NCBI RefSeq assembly: GCF_963678635.1 | Contig: NC_087064.1 | Location: 50,860,684-50,920,683 of the forward strand | Direction of reading: 5' to 3' | Length of the DNA: 60,000 nucleotides | Source: Symsagittifera roscoffensis | Lineage: Eukaryota; Xenacoelomorpha; Acoela; Convolutidae | In this document: positions 11,547 to 19,600 of the stretch, piece after piece | How the letters are laid out: each line of letters opens with the position of its first letter | How positions within the stretch are numbered: position 1 is the stretch's first letter | Made by a program: the position numbers and the translations under genes | Notes under the pieces: model-generated | Seen by the model: only the letters and a program-made list of their open reading frames with translations | The model's database searches: none | Told to the model about the DNA's origin: nothing

Positions 11547-12670
11547 GTGTATGATAATCCTGAGTATGGATTATAAAATGTAATGTAGCCAATTGTGTTT
11601 TTGGTATATCTGTCGTATTTGTATATTACTTCAGTAGTTATAAACGGTGGTGGTAGTGATTGAGCTGTTATGTTAGGTGGGTTTAATGGGTAGGGATGTT
11701 GGGTAATATTGTTTAACTTAACTGTGATTTCAAACTTTAATTGTAAACTGTTTTGTTGGAGTATTTGAATATTGTGATCACGGATATCGTTGTGAATATC
11801 TTGGCGATATTGTAATCTATTAAGTGCCCAGTTATGAAGGCGGTTACTTTCTTGATGTTGTCCAAATAATGGTGGAGGTGCTGTAAATGTATTCCAATCT
11901 AGTCTTAAAGGAATATTTATTGATGATTGTTCTCGATATCTGGCGTCGAGATTATTTGGAAAATTTAAGTTAAAAGGTGGTGGTGAAATCTGGCTTATTG
12001 ATGGTGTTGATGGTAGTGATAATGTTTCTGGTAGTGATGAGGATGTTGTTGTATCCGTAGAAATATCTATTGGATTATTGACTAAATTTAATTCACCTTG
12101 TGTAAATGAATGTGTTGTCCAATATGGTAGTCGTGATGCCTGGTTTGGGGGGTTAAAGGGATTTTGACGTATTTGTTCAGATGTTGGTGTTGAACCTAAG
12201 TAATCTGATGGTAGGCTTGAGGTGCTACGTTGTGAAAGAAGCGTAGGGGTTTCTGGTAATATACCAATGGGGTTTTCTGGAGTGTTTTGTGATGGGGATT
12301 GAGGTATATCAAAATGAACTCGGGGAGTTTGAAAATTTCTGTTTCGTCGAGGATGTATAATTTGTCTATTTATTTCGACTGTATTTTGGTTTTGACTAGG
12401 ATTTCTTATTCTACTTAGTTCTTGTGGTAGTGTTGGGTATAGGTTATATGTTGGTTCGCTTAGAGGTGCTTGTCGTTGAACTGGTTCTAGTGGTTCTGAT
12501 AAACGAGCATGTCGTTCTTCAAAAGTGTATGGATTGTCTTGAAAAGAAATTCGTGTAGATGTTTGAGGATTTTGAGTAGTTGAAGGTGGTGTTGGGTTAT
12601 CTTGGGATGATGTCGGTGAAGACTGATTCTGTGACTGTTGGGTAGCAATTTTTGATGGATTTTTGAATTG
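11534..12670 (-). CDS. Element A Met-less 378-codon open frame, proline- and asparagine-rich
   Basis: An uninterrupted minus-strand frame runs from just after a TAA at 12673-12671 to a TAA at 11536-11534. I translated it by hand: 378 sense codons and not one methionine. The first two thirds are rich in Pro, Ser, Gln, Asn and Thr. The last third looks folded (LRLDWNTFTAPPPLFG, then ILQQNSLQLKFEITVKLNN) and ends SGLSYTCIF. With no ATG it must be reached by splicing or ribosomal frameshifting. The upstream 125-codon membrane ORF overlaps it (12670-12487) and is one -1 step away at an A5 run (12664-12660 region). The end overlaps the env ATG by 13 nt. Function is unknown; a membrane-anchored fusion is one possibility. 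Confidence 0.75.
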   Translation of the reverse strand, partial: QFKNPSKIATQQSQNQSSPTSSQDNPTPPSTTQNPQTSTRISFQDNPYTFEERHARLSEPLEPVQRQAPLSEPTYNLYPTLPQELSRIRNPSQNQNTVEINRQIIHPRRNRNFQTPRVHFDIPQSPSQNTPENPIGILPETPTLLSQRSTSSLPSDYLGSTPTSEQIRQNPFNPPNQASRLPYWTTHSFTQGELNLVNNPIDISTDTTTSSSLPETLSLPSTPSISQISPPPFNLNFPNNLDARYREQSSINIPLRLDWNTFTAPPPLFGQHQESNRLHNWALNRLQYRQDIHNDIRDHNIQILQQNSLQLKFEITVKLNNITQHPYPLNPPNITAQSLPPPFITTEVIYKYDRYTKNTIGYITFYNPYSGLSYTCIF

Positions 12671-12864
12671 TTACTTAAGTGGGAAGGTTTATGTTTATTA
12701 TAATATTCTTCCAAAAAAATAATTAGAAAAATTGTTGCTAGGGCAAATGTGATGATTGCTTTCTTTATACATTTGCATATTGTCAAAATGAGGGATGATA
12801 AAAATGTTATGAAAATTACAAACAATAAAAAAATATCAGTTCTACTGAAAATTGTTCGTATCAT
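12487..12864 (-). CDS. Element A small ORF with two membrane segments
   Basis: ATG at 12864-12862 overlaps the stop of the preceding 76-residue ORF in ATGA. Residues about 9-30 and 34-51 are strongly hydrophobic, separated by a short basic CKCIKK loop, then EEYYNKHKP. After about residue 60 the frame is His/Leu-rich and overlaps the Met-less 378-codon frame, so the true protein may leave this frame there by a -1 shift. It is too hydrophobic to be a chance ORF of this composition, but alone it is only 125 codons. Function is unknown; a small membrane or viroporin-like role is possible but unsupported. Confidence 0.6.
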   Translation of the reverse strand: MIRTIFSRTDIFLLFVIFITFLSSLILTICKCIKKAIITFALATIFLIIFLEEYYNKHKPSHLSNNSKIHQKLLPNSHRISLHRHHPKITQHHLQLLKILKHLHEFLFKTIHTLLKNDMLVYQNH

Positions 12865-13091
12865 TTAGACAAGTTGTATAAATCGTACCTGTGGATATAA
12901 TCAAGGGTTTTGGAAAGTTGGAGGAATAGTTCGAGTATAGTGTAGAAAATTAAAAAAATGTTACAAAAAATGATTAGGATTATTAGAAAAGATTCAAGTA
13001 TATCAAAAAGAAATATTATAAAGGTTTCAAGTATTGTAAAAAAATGTTTAAGATTTATGAGTATTTGAGTAACTGATTGAGAGAAGAGCAT
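12861..13091 (-). CDS. Element A small hydrophobic ORF, 76 residues
   Basis: ATG at 13091-13089 directly abuts the TAA (13094-13092) of the Met-less 66-codon frame upstream. Residues about 20-62 are almost wholly Ile, Leu and Phe with isolated Glu and Asp, compatible with one or two membrane helices; the end YDLYNLSK is polar. The stop overlaps the next ATG (ATGA). The tight TAA-ATG and ATGA junctions argue that these small ORFs are a real translation-coupled series. No homology is recognised. Confidence 0.5.
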   Translation of the reverse strand: MLFSQSVTQILINLKHFFTILETFIIFLFDILESFLIILIIFCNIFLIFYTILELFLQLSKTLDYIHRYDLYNLSK

Positions 13092-13292
13092 TTAAGAAAT
13101 GATCTCTTGGTCGAATATTTTTTGCTGTTTGAGGCGATTTTCAAGTGTGGTCGGATTATTTATTAGTTTTTTGACAAGTGGGTTGAGTTTTGTAAAAAAT
13201 TGTTGGGGGCAATTTTCATGGTGATCGGGAGGTCGTCTTTTTCTTAATTTTTGTTTGTCAAATGATCCGGGGTATGGTGAGATTTTTATACT
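13092..13292 (-). CDS. Element A Met-less 66-codon frame, possible spliced exon
   Basis: Hand translation of the minus strand gives an open frame of 66 codons between a TAA at 13295-13293 and the TAA at 13094-13092, again with no methionine. It contains a basic KLRKRRPP patch, CPQQFF and a Leu/Lys amphipathic stretch ending FDQEIIS. Just upstream the sequence TTAGCCTAAAGT occurs twice (around 13300 and 13331), which could serve as duplicated 3' splice acceptors. A spliced accessory protein whose first exon lies in the leader or ORF155 is a reasonable guess. Unproven. Confidence 0.4.
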   Translation of the reverse strand, partial: SIKISPYPGSFDKQKLRKRRPPDHHENCPQQFFTKLNPLVKKLINNPTTLENRLKQQKIFDQEIIS

Positions 13293-13689
13293 TTAGGCTA
13301 ATTAAAATGTTCATTTTGTTACTTTAGGCTAAGTTAACAAATTTGTTTTGGGGTTATTCGTGGTCTGAGTTGGGGAAATATTGTTGATCTTTGGGTTATT
13401 AGATAAGGGAGGGGTATGGTATTATGTTGATATTTATTTTAGTTGTCAAGTTGGAGTGGTTTGCTTATTTTTGACCTGGAGGTCGTAAAGTTATAGTTAT
13501 AGATGTGCCTGGAGTTCTATATGATTCGTCTAATTGGTCTTAGTTTGAATTAGAGAAAGTGACGGATTGGATGAATCCTATTGGTCTATTTTGAACTAGA
13601 ATTATTGCGTACTTTTCAGCATGTTATTTTGAAAAATGTAAATGAAAAATGTTTCGGAGGTTTCAAGATTGTGAAGTATAATGTTAAAA
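13293..13689 (-). other. Gap between pol and the small ORFs of Element A
   Basis: About 400 bp without a long minus-strand frame. It contains the doubled motif ACTTTAGGCTA (plus strand, 13290-13300 and 13321-13331), read as TAGCCTAAAGT on the RNA strand and a candidate splice-acceptor region for the downstream ORFs. Nothing else is recognised. Confidence 0.4.
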
Positions 13690-16600
13690 TTACTTTTGAA
13701 ATTCCACTTTCTTTAAAATTTTAGATTGGGGGATGAATATTTTATAGTTTTTACGTGGTTGATTTCGGAGTCTTGTTGTTTTTCGATTTTCTGATTTGTC
13801 GATTTGTTCTTGGGGTATTATTTGTTCGGTCATTTTTCTATTTTTTCTTTGTTTTGGGGATTCTTTATGGTTTTGTGTATTGTTTTTGGTGGCGGTTGGT
13901 TTTGTGTTTTGATTTTCGGTGGGGTTATCATTTTGTTCTGTGTTTTTCAGATGTGGTTCATTTTGAATGATTTTTAATCCTGTGAAAGAATATAATTGAG
14001 TTAATTCGCGGAGTGCGTATTCTTTTGGGTAATAAGGTAATAGGTTGTTTCGATGTTGAACGATTTCCTTTTTGTTTGAGTCGGTAATTTTATATGTGAC
14101 CTCAGTGGGTCTTGCAATTATTTGGTATGGTCCTTTTCGAAGGGGTTGTAATTTTTTAGAAATTCCCTTTTGAGTATTAAAATTAGGTATTAAAACAAAT
14201 GTTCCAATTTTTAATTCGGAGGCTGGTGTAAAACGTGAATTGATTTGTTCATTAATGTTTTGTCTTTGTAATAACTTTTTTGTTATTTTTTGATAAATTT
14301 CATTGTGTTTTTTATCTCTATTTAGAATCCATTCGGTGTGTGTACCGGAGGCTAGTTTAAGAATTTGTGGGTGATGAAAATGATCTTCATCGTGTGTATG
14401 TAAAGGTAGGTTATAACAAATTGAGTCTTTATTTGGTTGACAATAACCTTGTGCGTTTTTATGAGAATTTGCTGTAAACATTATTGGTTTGCGTGGCTTT
14501 TGGTTAAAAACCATTTCGTATGGTGACATTCCTAAAGTTGTCGTAATTTGTGAATTATATGCTAAGGGAAATAATTTTACATCTGCTGACCATTCGGTAT
14601 ATTTTGTATCATTTCCGTTGATGATACATCTAAGATATTCTTGTAATGAACGGTTCATACCTTCGACTAAGCCGTTTGTCCAAGGTGCATGAGATGTACG
14701 TGGTTTGTGTTTAATGTTATATAAATGACATAGTGTGATAATTTCATTATTTATGAATTCTGTACCGTTGTCTGTAACTAAAATTTCTGGTAGTCCGAAT
14801 TTTGCTATCCAGTGTTCATAGAGTGTTGTGTAAGCGTAATAAGCGTTACAATGTGGTACTGGGTTAAGTGCTACATAATGTGTAAATGCGTCAACAATTA
14901 CCATAATGTAGGAGTTTCCTTCGGATGAGGGTGAAATTGGTCCTTTGGTATCAAATGAGATACGATGATTAAAGTACAAACTTTGTCCTTTAAAATCTTG
15001 TTTTTGTGCTATTTGTTTTTGATTTGGGTAAGGTTTATTTAGTTGACATACTATACAATCATTGCATAGTACTTTTATCCAAATTGGTGCATTTGGGAAG
15101 TAAAAATTTTGTATAAAATTTGAATATGTTTTTTCTGATCCAGAGTGTCCTTTAATATTTTGTGTATGTGAAATATTAAAAGCTATAAGAATCATACTTA
15201 AAGGGAGACAGGGAACTGTAGATTCATTCAGGTTATACTCTAAAAGGTCTGTATTTTCGTTAATTGTTGTGTTGTTAAATTTGCGAAAGTATCGGAGGAG
15301 TGTTTTGTTTCCTAGAATGGTTGAATCTGCCTTGAAAGGTTTAGTTTTATATTTGTGCCATGATTTTAGTTGTCTAATTATCGGGTCAAGATTTTGATAT
15401 TGTTTCAGTGTTGAAATTGTAATCGTTTCTGTTGGAGGGAGAAAAATGTTTTCAATTTCGAATTTAGATAAGGGTATTGTATCAAGTGGGTCGTGGAGGT
15501 TAAAAACTTGATTTATTGTGTATTTTGAATCATTTGTTTGTGGTCCTGATAAATTTATTTTATCAGTTAAATCTTCTTTTTCAATTAGTGGAAAATGGTC
15601 TTTCTTAGGTGGGTGTTGTTTTGTTCGTTTTTGTTGAGTGTTATTTTTTATCCATTGAGAATATGGGATTGGTTTGAAAGTTGATGTTCCAAGTAGATCA
15701 ACTTCATAATGATTATTTTGACAATCTAAATAAAGTGGGAAATGTTGTAAACTATTTATTTGTGATTGTTCAATATCAGTTTTTACTGCATATTTGCATT
15801 CCAATCGGGCTGATGTTTCGTTTTCTGCAAGGTAGAATTTTATGTTTTTGGGTATTTCAACTGTTGTTTTTCGTGTAAGTAATTCAGGTGGTGTATTTCG
15901 ACTTAAGGTGTCTGGTAATGCAAGATTTTTTCCTGCAGTCCAAACTATATGTAAGTTTGGAAATTTCATTAGAATTAGTTGAAATCTGTAAACTCGGTGG
16001 TTTGGGTTAGATTTTTGTGTAAAGAGAAAGATGATTGGTTTATGGTCTGTGAATAAAACTGTGGGGTGTTTTGATCCAAGTATCAGAAATTCATATTCTG
16101 TCAGTGTATATATTATGGCTGTACATTCTCTCATTAGAGTTGAGAGTCGTAGCTCTGCTTGAGTGAATAATCGAGAATTTGCTGATATGAGGTTCATTTT
16201 ATTTGTACCATTATGTGATTGTAATAGTGCTGCACCGATGCCAAAGTTCGAAGCATCGCACATTGCATAAAATGGTTGATTTGAATCTGGAATTGTGTTT
16301 GAAATTTGTTCAGTTAAAAGTTTCTTTATTTCTTCAAATCGTGTTTGATGTTCTGTGTTCCATTCAAAATTATTTTGTTGTCTAAGGATGTTATAAAATG
16401 GTCGTAGATATAATTGCATTTTATAAACATATTTACTTAAAAAGTTTAACATTCCAAGAAATTCTTGGATTTTCTTTTTATTTGTTGGTGGTTGAAGTTT
16501 TTGAATAGCGTCAATGCGTGATTTCAATGGAGTGATTGTTTTTCTTTCTATATTATGTCCTAAGAATTTAACTCTTGTCAAAAAGAAGTGTGATTTATCG

Positions 16601-19600
16601 GGGGCGGCCTTCAGATTTTCGTTCTGAAGTATTTGGTGATATTTTTCTAAAACATTGAACATCTCGTCTTTTGTTTGTGATTGCATAAAAACATCGTCTA
16701 AATAGGTGATTGCGTTTTTCTTGAGTATTAGTGGTCTAAAAATTTTGCTCATAAAAGCTGAAAATGCTGCTGGTCCTATGGATATTCCATAGAATAAGCG
16801 GTTGAATTCATATTGTTGGTTTCCGATAACAAATTGTGTTAAACGTCGTGATTGTTCATCTAGTGGCATTTGATTGTATGCACTATTCATATCGGCGGTT
16901 GTAAAGTATTTGCCGTTTATTTTTGTTAAAATAACTTGTATTGGTTCAATGGGCCAATTACATTTTGATTCATCTATAAGTGAATTGAGGTATCTAGCAT
17001 CGAGAACGATTTTTAATGATTCTCCTTTAGCTAGAATGATAACGGGGTTGATAAATGTGTTCCCTTTTGGTTGTTCTTCTTTATTAACTGGTGATATAAT
17101 GTTGTATTGTTCTAAAATATCGAGTAATCTGTTCACTTTATCATGTAAGTGAATTGGTACTTTACTTGCTCTCTGTTTTTTGAAAACTGCGTCTGGTTTT
17201 AACGGGAGATGTAGTGATGAACTGATTTTTCCAACATCGAATTTTGATGTTGCATAGACTGATGAATATTTAATTAGCTGTTTGGCTAACTTTTCGAATT
17301 CGTCTTGTGTTATTTGTGAATGTTGGAAATTAAACATTGTTAAAAATTTCTGTTGGTCCTCTGTGTAGTTACTTATGTTGAATGTAGGTTTGAAATATGG
17401 AGTTTTTGTGAAATAATCCGTATTTCTGTTTTCGTTACTTATTATATTATTTATAGATAATTCTTCATTAAGAATTGTAGATTGGCAAATATCTAGTAAT
17501 TGGAGTATATTATTTACGCGATAGGCTTTTTCGTGTATTGGTGATATTGTAGCGTTGGTTTCACAATATCCTAAAAGTCCTAAAGGTAATGTTACTTGGT
17601 AAGGTGTGTTGTTATAGACATGTAAGGAAATGATATCTGAATTCGAATTTTTCAAATATTTTATGGATGAGATTGTGATTTTGAAAAATTTGTGAATAGG
17701 TTTGAATTCAAAATCTGACATATAAAATTTTTGTTTGTTTTGTTCTTTATCATATTGGTGAACTTGTTTGATTGAAAAATTATAGATATTTCCTGATAGT
17801 GGTTTCAAGTGTTTTCTTTGTTGGTTAAATATCGGGTAGAATTTTGAAAAGAATGGTGGTTGTTTATTTAATCTTTGAAAAAATGTTAAGGATGTTTCTT
17901 TTGTTTTTGTATATTTATCTTTGATTAATATTTTACTATTTAGTATGTTAATTGTTGGTATATACTTCGAAATAAATGGTATTCCAATGATATTATATTT
18001 AATATCAGTGATATGGAATATTTGTTTAAATGGCTTATTTAAAATTTTGCTTTGCTCCATTGTTCTGGTGGGGAGGAGAAATAATTGGATTTTTCCGTAG
18101 TTTATCAATGTTGATCCTTGTGCTGTTGCTAACTTACTGGAGGTTTCAAGAGGTGTTAGCTTTGGGTGTAAAGTTTTTATTTCATTCCATGTGGGGATGT
18201 TTATTATGTTTGATTCTGCTCCTGAATCAATTAAAAAATCTATTTCAAGGTCTGGTGGTTGAAATTCTTTATTTCTTGGGCTTTCTAAGAGAAATGGTAT
18301 TGTCCAAATTTTTTCTTTGGGTTGTTCTTTTTGTATATTTTGATAAATGTGGTTTGTATTCAAGCATTTTGTTTTGATATTTTTATTGGTTTGATTTGTA
18401 GTGTTAATCTCATTTGTTTCTTGCGTCGTTGGTGTGGAATTTATGGGTGTAGTGTAATAATTTTGAAGAAATTCTGATTGATTTTCATATATGTGTGATG
18501 AAAAAGGTTGTTCATATATGACAGATTCATAGTCATTTTCGACTTTTATCATATTGATAGAAAGAGTGTTTTCTGTATCACTTTCTGAATCTGATGATGT
18601 ACAGTTTATTTGATTGAGTTGTAACGTATCAGTTACTGTGTCATCAATACCTAGAGGGTCTGATGTTGTTTCTGGATTAGATTGTACTTGATTAATATGT
18701 CTTTGATGTTTAGGTGTACTACTTCTGTGGCGATTATTAGAATTATTATAGTTATTATTATTCCGGTGTGGTGATTGGGAATAATTTCTATAACGATTAT
18801 TATAACTTGAGTGTCGATTCTGTGAATTATTTCGCGATCTGTTTTGGTAATTATTGTTTGGTCTGTTATAGTTCGATCTATTATATGAGTTATTCCTTGA
18901 TTGATTGTTCGGGTAATTCTGGTTTCGGTTGTTTGAATAACTTCTATTTCGATTATAGGAGTAGTTTCTATTCCTATTGTATGATGAATTTCGTGATTGG
19001 TTGTTTGGATAGTAGTTATTTCTTGATTGGGAATTAGATCTAGAAACAAATCGTTGTGTATTTGAATGTGATCTGGAGTAGTTATTTCGACTATTTGGTC
19101 TATTGTAGTGATTTTGTGATGAATTATGCGTGTTTCTTCGTTCTGGTGATCTTCCTCTATAACTTGAGTTATATGGTGATTGATTTCTTGTATAATTTGT
19201 ATTGTTCGGGAGTGGTTTTCCTGAACTGTTGTTGCTGTAGACTGTTTTGTTCGGTAGGTTTTGATCTTTTTTCATGTATTGATGGAATGATTTATTTGTT
19301 TCTTTATATTTTTGAGGTTTATTTTGATTGTCTTGCTGTTTTTGTCTACATTCGGAAATACTATGTCCGTATCGTCGGCAATAATTACACCATTTTTTGA
19401 AAGATGGTTTGCCTTTAAAGTTTGGGTTCTTTTCGTAAATATTGAGTATTTCAGTGATTTTTTCAACGAGGTCTGTCTCTGATTCCTGTATATTATTAAT
19501 ATTAGTGGGAGTCGTTTCAATTCTGTTAACGTATTGTAATTTCAGATTTTCCGTTTCTTCTAGTTTCATCGTGATTTCTGCTTGTTCTAATTTGTCTACT

